The notes beneath the pieces were generated by a model that was given only the letters and a program-made list of their open reading frames with translations, did not search any database and was not told where the DNA came from. The position numbers and the translations under genes were made by a program. Shown here one piece after another: positions 34,299 to 41,093 of a DNA stretch of 64,000 bases (its first letter is position 1; the number at the start of each line of letters is the position of its first letter). Source of the stretch: Streptomyces marincola (lineage in GTDB: Bacteria > Actinomycetota > Actinomycetes > Streptomycetales > Streptomycetaceae); contig NZ_CP084541.1 of the NCBI RefSeq assembly GCF_020410765.1, positions 2,865,001-2,929,000 of the forward strand, given 5' to 3'.

Positions 34299-34330
34299 CG
34301 GCGCCCGGCGGAGCACTCCGCCGGGCGCCG
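34299..34330. terminator. bidirectional hairpin terminator
   Basis: A perfect 15-bp stem (34299-34313 with 34316-34330) with a CA loop, between the convergent serC and ABC permease genes. Confidence 0.7.
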
Positions 34331-34354
34331 CGCCGCGTACGGGCACGGCCGTGG

Positions 34355-35212
34355 TCACCTGCCGAGCGCCTGGTAGCGGCGGACGGCGAGCGGCAGGAAG
34401 ATCGCGGTGATCACCAACGGCCAGACCACCGCCATCAGTTGCGCGTTCTCCTCGATCCAGCTGCCGCCGGTGGGCAGCGGGTTGCCGTACAGGTCGCGGA
34501 TGGCGTTCGCAGTGGCGGAGACCGGGTTCCACATGGCTATGGTGCCCAGCCAGTCCGGCATCATCGACGGCGGCGTGAACACCGAGGAGATCATGCCGAA
34601 CGGGAACGCGACGGCGAACAGGTTGCCCGCCGCCTCCATGTTCGGCACGAGCAGCCCGAGCCACACGCCGATCCAGATGAGGGCGAACCGCAGCAGGAGC
34701 AGCAGCGCGAACGCGTACAGCGTCTCAAGCGGCGAGCCGTCAGAACGCCAGCCTATGGCCAGCGCGATCACGGCCATCACCGCCAGGTCGAGCGCCGCGT
34801 GCAGCACGTCGGAGACGCCGCGGCCCGAGACGACGGCCGAGGGCGCCATCGGCATCGAACGGAACCGGTCGGTGACCCCGCGCTCCTTCTCGACGACCAC
34901 GGCCATCGCGGTGTTCATGAAGCCGAACGCCATCGTCATGGCGAACATGCCCGGCATCGCGTAGTCCTTGTAGTCCATGCCGTCGCCGACGTCCATGGCG
35001 CTGCCGAAGACGTACACGAACAGCAGGACCGAGACGATCGGGAAGCCGAGCTGCCAGGCGATCAGCGAAGGCTGCTTCACCAGGTGGACGAGCTCGCGCT
35101 TGACGATGGTCCAGCAGTCGACGAACGCCCAGTACACCCGCCGCTCCGGGCCGTCCTGCCCGATGAGGGCGCCGGCCGTCGCGCCGGTCGTCGCTCGGGT
35201 GTCCGCACTCAC
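34355..35212 (-). CDS. ABC-2 drug-type exporter permease (DrrB-like)
   Basis: A 285-residue ABC-2 permease with six hydrophobic segments (for example FPIVSVLLFVYVFGSAMDVG, MFAMTMAFGFMNTAMAVVVE, ALDLAVMAVIALAIG). It contains the DrrB-like stretches EKERGVTDRFRSMPMAPSAV and NPVSATANAIRDLYGNP. The start GTG overlaps the ATPase stop by four bases. It probably extrudes a hydrophobic drug or endogenous lipid-like compound together with the ATPase; substrate unknown. Confidence 0.9.
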   Translation of the reverse strand: MSADTRATTGATAGALIGQDGPERRVYWAFVDCWTIVKRELVHLVKQPSLIAWQLGFPIVSVLLFVYVFGSAMDVGDGMDYKDYAMPGMFAMTMAFGFMNTAMAVVVEKERGVTDRFRSMPMAPSAVVSGRGVSDVLHAALDLAVMAVIALAIGWRSDGSPLETLYAFALLLLLRFALIWIGVWLGLLVPNMEAAGNLFAVAFPFGMISSVFTPPSMMPDWLGTIAMWNPVSATANAIRDLYGNPLPTGGSWIEENAQLMAVVWPLVITAIFLPLAVRRYQALGR

Positions 35213-36234
35213 CTGGTGCCCCCCTCTTTCCCGTGTCCTTCGTGTCCCTCGTGTCCCTCGCGGTCCCGGTCGGGCTCCCGCGCGCCGCTCTGCCCGGTCA
35301 GCCGCAGGAACACCTCGTCGAGCGTGGGCCTGCGCAGCCCGATGTCCTCGCAGACCACCCCGTTCTCCCTGAGGGTCCCGGCCACGTCGGTCAGGGCGGC
35401 GACACCGTCGCTGACCGGCGCGTGCACGCGCAGGCCCTCATGGTCCGTCTCGGGCCGCCGGCCCCCGGCGACACGCGCGACGGCCTCGGCCGCCGCCGGC
35501 AGGTCGGCCGCGTCGGACACCACCACCTCGACGCGGTCACCGCCCACGGCCCGCTTGAGCCCGGCCGGGGTGTCCTCGGTGATCTTGCGGCCCTGGTCGA
35601 TGAGCACGATCCGGTCCGACAGCTTGTCCGCCTCGTCCAGGTAGTGCGTGGTGAGCAGCACGGTCGTGCCCAGCGCCGTCAGCCCGCGCACGGAGTCCCA
35701 GACCTCGCTGCGCCCGCGCGGGTCGAGACCGGTCGTCGGCTCGTCGAGGAACAGCACCTCGGGAGCCAGGATCATGCCGGCCGCCAGGTCAAGCCGCCGC
35801 CGCATGCCGCCGCTGTACGTCTTGACCTGCTTGTCCGCCGCGTCGAGCAGGCTGAACTCGGCCAGCAGCTCCTCCGTCCTGCGCCGCGCCGTCGCGTGGT
35901 CGAGGTGGAAGAGCCGCCCGAACATCCGCAGGTTCTCCCGGGCGGTGAGTATCTCGTCGACCGCCGGGTTCTGCCCGGTCATGCCGATGCGCCGGCGCAC
36001 CTTGCGCGGCTCGCGCCGCACGTCGTACCCGCCCACCAGCGCGCGACCGCTGTCCGCGCGCAGCAGCGTGGACAGGATGCGGACCGAGGTGGTCTTGCCC
36101 GCGCCGTTGGGCCCGAGCAGTCCGTACACCGCGCCGCGCGGCACGGCGAGGTCGAGCCCGTCGAGCGCGGTCTTGTCGCCGTACCGCTTGCGCAGGCCCT
36201 CGGCGATGACCGAGTGATCCGATGCGGACGCCAT
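35209..36234 (-). CDS. ABC drug exporter ATPase (DrrA-like)
   Basis: A 341-residue ATPase. Walker A GPNGAGKTTSVR, the DrrA-like GMTGQNPAVDEILTARENL, signature TYSGGMRRRLDLAAGM, Walker B LFLDEPTTGLDPRGR and switch His in LLTTHYLDEAD. The C-terminal region ends with RRPTLDEVFLRLTG, a DrrA-family tail. ATG at 36234 after GGAGGGGGG. The promoter region is shared with the divergent TetR gene and carries two palindromes, so the exporter is probably repressed until ligand binds the regulator. Confidence 0.92.
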   Translation of the reverse strand: MASASDHSVIAEGLRKRYGDKTALDGLDLAVPRGAVYGLLGPNGAGKTTSVRILSTLLRADSGRALVGGYDVRREPRKVRRRIGMTGQNPAVDEILTARENLRMFGRLFHLDHATARRRTEELLAEFSLLDAADKQVKTYSGGMRRRLDLAAGMILAPEVLFLDEPTTGLDPRGRSEVWDSVRGLTALGTTVLLTTHYLDEADKLSDRIVLIDQGRKITEDTPAGLKRAVGGDRVEVVVSDAADLPAAAEAVARVAGGRRPETDHEGLRVHAPVSDGVAALTDVAGTLRENGVVCEDIGLRRPTLDEVFLRLTGQSGAREPDRDREGHEGHEGHGKEGGTR

Positions 36235-36255
36235 ACGTCCCCCCTCCATAACTGG

Positions 36256-36287
36256 GTACAGTGTACTCACAATGGCGTACAGCGTAC
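36256..36287. promoter_or_regulatory. twin TetR-type operators in the divergent promoter
   Basis: GTACAGTGTAC (36256-36266) and GTACAGCGTAC (36277-36287) are near-identical palindromes with centres 21 bp apart, two helical turns. A minus-strand TACACT -10 (36265-36260) lies inside the first. A plus-strand -10 TAGGAT (36308-36313) puts its -35 region on the edge of the second. Both divergent genes would be covered. Confidence 0.7.
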
Positions 36288-36322
36288 CAAGTTTTTCGCC
36301 CGGCGCTTAGGATGGGCGCATC

Positions 36323-37126
36323 ATGACGACGCACAGCAGCGGCAGCGGCGACATCGACCGCAGCCTCGAACTGATGTGGCGTCCCGAGGGACGCCCGGCC
36401 AGGGGCCCCAAGCCGGGCCTCACCCTGTCCGCCATCGTCGGCGCCGCCGTGGCGCTGGCCGACAGGGAGGGGCTCGCGGCACTCTCGATGCGCAGGGTGG
36501 CGGCCGAGCTGGGCGTCGGCACCATGACCCTGTACCGCTACATCCCCGGCAAGAGCGAGCTGCTCGACCTCATGCTGGACCACGTCGTGGCCCCGGTCAC
36601 GAAGCCGGAGGGCGGCGACTGGCGCGCCGCGCTCGAACGCATCGCCCTCGAAACCTTCGAACTGCACCTCGCCCACCCCTGGCTCCTCCAGGTCAACCAG
36701 GCGCGCCCGCTGCTCGGCCCCAACGGCCTGCTCGGCTTCGAGTACTTCCTCGCCGCGCTCGACGGCCTCGGGCTCACCGGCCGGGAGCGCGTCAACGTGA
36801 TCATGACCGTGGACGCGTACGTCTCCGGCCTGTCCCGGCACTACGTCATGCTGCGCCAGGCGCGGGCCGAGTCCCAGCTGACGGACGAGGAGTTCTGGGG
36901 AGCGCAGGGGCCGCTCATAGCGGACGCGCTGAACAGCGGGCGGTACCCGCACGTCATGTCACTCCCCGAAGACGTCTTCGAGGGCACACCCGAGGAGATA
37001 CTGCGCTTCGGCATCGACCGCGTGCTCGACGGCGTCGCGGCCTTCCTCGCCGCGCTCCCCGCCGACCGCCCCGAGGAGCGGCCGGGCTGGTGCGAGGAGC
37101 CCGCCCGGGACAGCGGCTCCGCCTGA
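36323..37126 (+). CDS. TetR-family transcriptional regulator
   Basis: A 267-residue TetR-type repressor. The helix-turn-helix is MRRVAAELGVGTMTLYRYIPGKSELLDLM (about residues 56-84) and the C-terminal ligand domain resembles TetR_C (LLGPNGLLGFEYFLAALDG). A 30-residue disordered N-terminal extension precedes the DNA-binding domain, as is common for Streptomyces regulators of DrrAB-like exporters. It is divergent from the exporter genes, with two operators between. ATG at 36323 lies 9 nt after TAGGAT. Confidence 0.9.
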   Translation: MTTHSSGSGDIDRSLELMWRPEGRPARGPKPGLTLSAIVGAAVALADREGLAALSMRRVAAELGVGTMTLYRYIPGKSELLDLMLDHVVAPVTKPEGGDWRAALERIALETFELHLAHPWLLQVNQARPLLGPNGLLGFEYFLAALDGLGLTGRERVNVIMTVDAYVSGLSRHYVMLRQARAESQLTDEEFWGAQGPLIADALNSGRYPHVMSLPEDVFEGTPEEILRFGIDRVLDGVAAFLAALPADRPEERPGWCEEPARDSGSA

Positions 37127-37248
37127 GCCCCCACCGCCGGAGCGCGGGTCGCGCGACCCCGCAAGAGCACATATGAGTCTTCGCCCGGCCACGGGAACAC
37201 CCACCACGGACGACGCGATGCACTTCTCACTTTTTTCCGCGAGGGTCG

Positions 37249-37320
37249 TTCGACCGACAATACCGGGCGGCCCCCCACGGAAATCGGCTCGCCTTGTCGG
37301 TCATTCGACCGACAAGGCGA
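37249..37320. repeat. operator-like direct and inverted repeats
   Basis: TTCGACCGACAA occurs at 37249-37260 and at 37304-37315 (spacing 55 bp). The second copy belongs to a perfect 14-bp inverted repeat, TCGCCTTGTCGGTC / GACCGACAAGGCGA (37289-37302 and 37307-37320) with an ATTC loop. Either a terminator for the TetR gene or binding sites for a regulator of the RiPP operon; the extra direct copy favours an operator. Confidence 0.6.
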
Positions 37321-37664
37321 CGACGGGGACCGGCAGACGATTGACGAAATTTCCGATTGCTCAATTCCGCCGCCACCCAGGCCACACGCGAAGCACCGTG
37401 GCTTGATATCTGCGCACGGGTCGGCAGTTCGTGGCGGCGTCCACCGAAAATGGCGAACGACACGGAATGAATAAGGCGCACGACCTCGACACACCACGAA
37501 TGACCTGCGGATCCGGCATGGCCACCGTGTGAGCGCAGGACGGGGAACGCCGCGTCCGCGGCCGGAAAAACCCGGCAGGATACCCACCGGACGGGAATAG
37601 CAAACGACGCTCCGCCGCCCTCAACTGGACGGCACGAACGCCCACTTGGCCTCTCGCACACTCA

Positions 37665-37694
37665 TTGACATCCGCGTAATCGCGTCGCTACCTT
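37665..37694 (+). promoter_or_regulatory. promoter of the RiPP operon
   Basis: TTGACA (37665-37670), 18-bp spacer and TACCTT (37689-37694), close to the principal sigma consensus. Transcription would start near 37701 and leave a 5' UTR of about 60 nt containing a short stem-loop and a GGGAGG ribosome site. Confidence 0.6.
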
Positions 37695-37761
37695 CAAGTG
37701 AAAGCAATTCCCTCCGCCCGAGACAATCGAGTTTTTCGGGCGCCGAACGGGAGGCATCATC

Positions 37762-37920
37762 ATGAATGAAGAACTGACCCCCGACGCCAAGGGCACGACG
37801 GACAGCGCGTCCGGTGCCGCCGACAACGCGGAGACCCACACGGCCGGCCGCGTGCCGTTCACCGTGGAAATGATGGAGCTGGACAACAACCCCATCATCC
37901 TCCAGGCGAAGTCCTACTGA
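37762..37920 (+). CDS. putative RiPP precursor peptide, 52 residues, Cys-free
   Basis: A 52-residue peptide too short for ordinary gene calling. ATG at 37762 sits behind GGGAGG. It has an acidic, Thr/Asp/Glu-rich N-terminal leader (residues 1-30, MNEELTPDAKG...), a more hydrophobic middle (VPFTVEMMELD, 31-41) and the C-terminal stretch NNPIILQAKSY (42-52). The only Ser/Thr/Cys after residue 34 is Ser51, so a YcaO azoline, if formed in the core, should be at the Lys50-Ser51 junction. The YcaO gene starts 13 bp downstream. Being the first gene behind a strong promoter and directly before a YcaO is the usual place for a RiPP precursor. The core boundary is not known. Confidence 0.8.
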   Translation: MNEELTPDAKGTTDSASGAADNAETHTAGRVPFTVEMMELDNNPIILQAKSY

Positions 37921-37933
37921 GGTCCCCGCTCCC

Positions 37934-39877
37934 ATGGCCGGCCCGCACCTGGTGACCCCACTCGCCGCACAGGCGACTGGGCCGCTCGGTACCACGGGCT
38001 TCCGGCACCGTCTCGCCCCTTGGGTGGTCACGGCCACCCGAGGGGCGGGCACGTTCGTGCTGGGCCCGCGGCTCTCCCTCGCCCGGATCGCGCCCGGGGC
38101 CCACGACCGGGACGAGGTCCCGGTGGCACGGTCGATCGCCCGGTCGATGGGGCTCGACCGGGCCGTGGCCTCCGGGTGGCTCGAACCCGTGGCCCCCACC
38201 GCCCCGCCCCCGCCCGAGCCGCCGGATGAACCGCCGGACGAGCCGGTGACGGGCATCCTCGTCCATTCGGACCCCGCGACGGCCCACGCCTGCACCGCCC
38301 TCGCCGAACGGCTGACCGCGCAGGGCGCGGGCCGGTGGGTCGCCCTCGCCGCCGGGCAGCCACCGCCCGCGACGGAACGCCCTCCCTTCGTCGTGGTGGC
38401 CGCCCACCGCCGCGACGCCGCACGGGACGCCGTGCCGCCGGTGCGGGATGGGCGCGTGCTGCACGTCGGCGAAGCGTTCGAAGGCACCTACATCACCGGC
38501 CCCGGGCGCGGCACGGCTCCCGGCTCCGACACCGGGGACGGCTTCGCCGCGCGCTGGGCGTTCGAGACCCGCCTCGCGTCGCTCGGCCTCACCGACCGCC
38601 CCGTGCCGCTCCTGTTCCGCATCCGCGAGGACCCGGCCGCCGTGGTCCGCGCGATCATGACCGCCATGGCCCTGCCGCCGAGCGGCGCCGTCCTCGTCGC
38701 GACCGGGCGCACCGTGCGCTTCTGCACGCCGGACGCGGTCGGTTCGACCCCCCTGCGCGACGTGCCGCGCACGCAGGCGTGGACGTTCGGAATGGCCCGC
38801 GGGTTCGGCGTCGGGCCCGGCTCGGTCCCCGGCAGCTACATCGCCACCTGCCGCACCCCCGCCGGCGGCCAGGACCACCTGGAGGGCAACAGCGGCAAGG
38901 GCCCGACGGAAGAGGCCGCGACCACGGGCGCCGTCGGCGAAGCGCTGGAGCGGTACGCGGCCTACGAGGCCAACTGGAGCCTGCCGCCGAGTCGCGGCCC
39001 CGCGCGCCGGATCGACCTCGCGGACCTGCACCCGTACGGCGACGCGTGGGAGCGGCGCGTCGCGGCCGGCGCCGCGGCCGGCCCGCCCGTGGCCTTCGTC
39101 GACGGCGCCGGCCTCGCCGACGGCGCCGCCGTCGCGGTACCCAGGGCCCTCGTCGCCTTCCCCTACGTGGGGGCGGACCGCCCGACGGACGGGACCACCA
39201 CCGGCCTGGCGGCCGGCCCCGACCTCGCCGCCGCGTCGCTGCGCGGCCTGCGCGAGGTCCTGGAACGGCACAGCCTGTACGGGTCGTTCGCGCACCTGCG
39301 TCCGGGGTACCGGCTCGACCCGGCCGCCTCGCTCGACCGCCTGGGCCTGACCGGCGCGTTCAAGGGAGAGGTGTGGGCCGTCCACTGGCCGCACGAGGGC
39401 TACGTCCTGCCGGACGTCCACGCGTTCCACCACGACCCAGAAGAGGGCCTGCTGGTGCGGGCGAGCGGTTCGGGACTCACCTTCGACGAGGCGATGGACA
39501 GCGCCCTCGCGGAGCTGTGCCAGGTGCACTTCGAGGGAGTGCGGGCGCGCCGCGCGGGTGCGCCGGCCGGCCCGGCGCACGCGGCGTGGGCGCGAAGGCC
39601 CGTCGTGGGCCGGGCCCGCCGCTACCTGGACGCCCTGCCCGCCGCCGCCGCGCCACCGGTGCCGTACACGGACCCGCGCGCGCAGTTCGACCACCTCGTG
39701 AGCCGCCTCGCCGACCGCGGCACCGGCCCGGTCGTGGTCCGGCTCCCCCTGCGCGGGCCGGACTGGACCGTGGTCCGCGTGCTGGTCCCGGGGGCGACGA
39801 CGGCGACAGCTCCCTCCGACAGCCGCGGCGGACGTCGCCTGGCCGACGCCCCATGGACCCATGGCATACCGACCTGA
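37934..39877 (+). CDS. fused YcaO cyclodehydratase (ThiF/ocin-like N terminus)
   Basis: A 647-residue protein. The first 85 residues (WVVTATRGAGTFVLGPRLSL, then SIARSMGLDRAVASGWL) look like a leader-binding winged-helix clamp. Residues about 105-220 form a degenerate E1/ThiF-like domain (LVHSDPATAHACTALAERL, VVVAAHRRDAARDAVPPV, GEAFEGTYITGP) without the CxxC zinc pairs. The YcaO domain runs from about 300: SGKGPTEEAATTGAVGEALERYAAYE (ATP/Mg motif with Glu336, Glu339; landmarks at 320-345), GLAAGPDLAAASLRGLREVLERHS (about 424-447). It should activate a backbone amide with ATP to form an azoline. The C terminus reads DAPWTHGIPT instead of the common PxPxP, so its chemistry may differ. Confidence 0.88.
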   Translation: MAGPHLVTPLAAQATGPLGTTGFRHRLAPWVVTATRGAGTFVLGPRLSLARIAPGAHDRDEVPVARSIARSMGLDRAVASGWLEPVAPTAPPPPEPPDEPPDEPVTGILVHSDPATAHACTALAERLTAQGAGRWVALAAGQPPPATERPPFVVVAAHRRDAARDAVPPVRDGRVLHVGEAFEGTYITGPGRGTAPGSDTGDGFAARWAFETRLASLGLTDRPVPLLFRIREDPAAVVRAIMTAMALPPSGAVLVATGRTVRFCTPDAVGSTPLRDVPRTQAWTFGMARGFGVGPGSVPGSYIATCRTPAGGQDHLEGNSGKGPTEEAATTGAVGEALERYAAYEANWSLPPSRGPARRIDLADLHPYGDAWERRVAAGAAAGPPVAFVDGAGLADGAAVAVPRALVAFPYVGADRPTDGTTTGLAAGPDLAAASLRGLREVLERHSLYGSFAHLRPGYRLDPAASLDRLGLTGAFKGEVWAVHWPHEGYVLPDVHAFHHDPEEGLLVRASGSGLTFDEAMDSALAELCQVHFEGVRARRAGAPAGPAHAAWARRPVVGRARRYLDALPAAAAPPVPYTDPRAQFDHLVSRLADRGTGPVVVRLPLRGPDWTVVRVLVPGATTATAPSDSRGGRRLADAPWTHGIPT

Positions 39878-39900
39878 GCCGCCGCCTTCCGCACCGCACC

Positions 39901-39973
39901 CGAACGCCGGACACATCACGCAGAAAGCCGAACGCCGAACGCCGACAGACCGACTCGCCGCATCCGAACGCCG
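39901..39973 (+). repeat. four copies of CGAACGCCG
   Basis: CGAACGCCG at 39901-39909, 39929-39937, 39936-39944 and 39965-39973, in the only sizeable gap of the RiPP operon (39878-39986), just before the next ribosome site. They could be a processing or binding signal, or only a trace of replication slippage. Confidence 0.5.
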
Positions 39974-39986
39974 AAAGGAAGCCGCT

Positions 39987-41093
39987 GTGAAGACCCTGGA
40001 CGCCTTCCGCGATCTCGAAGAGGCGCTGGTCGCCGCCGACACCGCCGCCGGTGCCCCAGCACCCGGCTCCGACGCCCGCCGGGCGCACGCCCTGGCCGAA
40101 GTGCTCGCGGACGCGCGGGACATCGCGCGGGCCGACCCCGGCCTGCTGCTGGCCGACCTGGTGTCGGACCCGCGCGGCTGGCCGCCCCAGTCGTGGAAGA
40201 ACTACTTCGGCAACGCCTGCGTCACCGTCATCCGCACCGCGACCCTGCGGGTCGACGTCCTGTACTGGCTCCAGAACGCCTCGACGCTGCACAAGCACGT
40301 GTCGTCAGGGGCGTTCCTCGCGCTCAGCGGCCGGCGGCTGCATCTCGAATACGACTTCTCGGCCCTGGACTCACTGAACGCCGGCGTGACGTTCGGGCAG
40401 CTCTCGGCCACCGGCAGGAGCATGATGCGCGAGGCCGCCGTCTCGCCGATCCTGCCGACGATGGTGCACGAGCTGTACTGGATCGAGAAGCCGGCGGTGA
40501 CCGTGTCGGTCCGCTGCGCGCCGGCCCCCGGCTCCGGCCGGAGCGACCCGGACGCGCCGCGGCCGGCGCCGCACCGCCCGCACGAGTTCATCGCGCCGGG
40601 CGCCGGGTACCTGCCCGCCGCCTTCCACGACACCTCGAACGTGCAGCGGTGGCTCGACGGACTCGGCATGCTGCGGCGCGCGAACCGCGAGCTGTACCTC
40701 GGCGCGCTCGACACGGCCCTGCGCCTGGTGGACTCGATCCACCTCATCCACGTCCTCGACGAACTGTGCGACAACCCCGTCGACGAGGTCTCCGCCCTGC
40801 TGGCACGCGCCGACGCGGCGCGGGAGGACGACGAACTGGCGCGCCTGGCCCCTTCGGTGCCCGAGTTCCGCCGCCGCAAGATCTTCTCGCGCGCCTACGC
40901 CAAGGGCCCTGACACCCAGCTGCTCGCGGCGCTGCTGTGGGCCGGCGCCGAGGGCGGCGAACTGGCCGCCCTGCTCAAGGCCGAGAAGGTGGCGGACCCG
41001 GAGGAGTTCGTGCGCGTCCACGGCGAACGGCTGAGCGCCGTCGACCCCAGGATCGCGCCGTACGCCGAGAGCGCGCGGCGGTCACTGCGATGA
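39987..41093 (+). CDS. cupin-like (cysteine-dioxygenase-like) RiPP cluster protein
   Basis: A 368-residue protein I do not recognise as a named family. The segment WLQNASTLHKHVSSGAFLAL followed by SGRRLHLEYDF (about residues 94-124) has the spacing of a cupin metal site of the cysteine-dioxygenase type, HxH (His102, His104), with a later His161 in MVHELYWIEKPAV as a possible third ligand. The C-terminal 150 residues are helical and contain FRRRKIFSRAYAKGPDTQLL. A mononuclear-iron oxygenase or a structural partner are both possible. GTG at 39987 follows AAAGGAA and matches the drop in low-complexity sequence upstream. It overlaps the JmjC gene by ATGA, so they are co-translated. Confidence 0.6.
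   Translation: MKTLDAFRDLEEALVAADTAAGAPAPGSDARRAHALAEVLADARDIARADPGLLLADLVSDPRGWPPQSWKNYFGNACVTVIRTATLRVDVLYWLQNASTLHKHVSSGAFLALSGRRLHLEYDFSALDSLNAGVTFGQLSATGRSMMREAAVSPILPTMVHELYWIEKPAVTVSVRCAPAPGSGRSDPDAPRPAPHRPHEFIAPGAGYLPAAFHDTSNVQRWLDGLGMLRRANRELYLGALDTALRLVDSIHLIHVLDELCDNPVDEVSALLARADAAREDDELARLAPSVPEFRRRKIFSRAYAKGPDTQLLAALLWAGAEGGELAALLKAEKVADPEEFVRVHGERLSAVDPRIAPYAESARRSLR

Larger units (their letters stand above)
37127..37761. other. 635-bp regulatory region upstream of the RiPP operon
   Basis: No convincing gene. The DNA is visibly less GC-rich than its surroundings. It holds a 14-bp hairpin and direct repeats (37249-37320), a consensus promoter (37665-37694) and a small 5' UTR stem GCCCGA/TCGGGC (37716-37721 with 37736-37741) just before the ribosome site. 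The rest of the region (37321-37660) shows nothing I can name. Open frames on both strands here lack ribosome sites and normal codon bias. Confidence 0.6.

Noticed and set aside
34355..37126. ABC exporter and TetR gene as part of the RiPP cluster
   Set aside because: They have their own divergent promoter and paired operators, are separated by 635 bp, and the cluster already has an MFS exporter. Involvement is not excluded.
37173..37406. 77-residue ORF on the plus strand upstream of the RiPP precursor
   Set aside because: No proper ribosome site, irregular codon use, and it runs straight through the perfect inverted repeat at 37289-37320.
37227..37661. Overlapping minus-strand ORFs in the same intergenic region
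   Set aside because: Several frames overlap with no dominant codon bias or ribosome site; the region looks regulatory.
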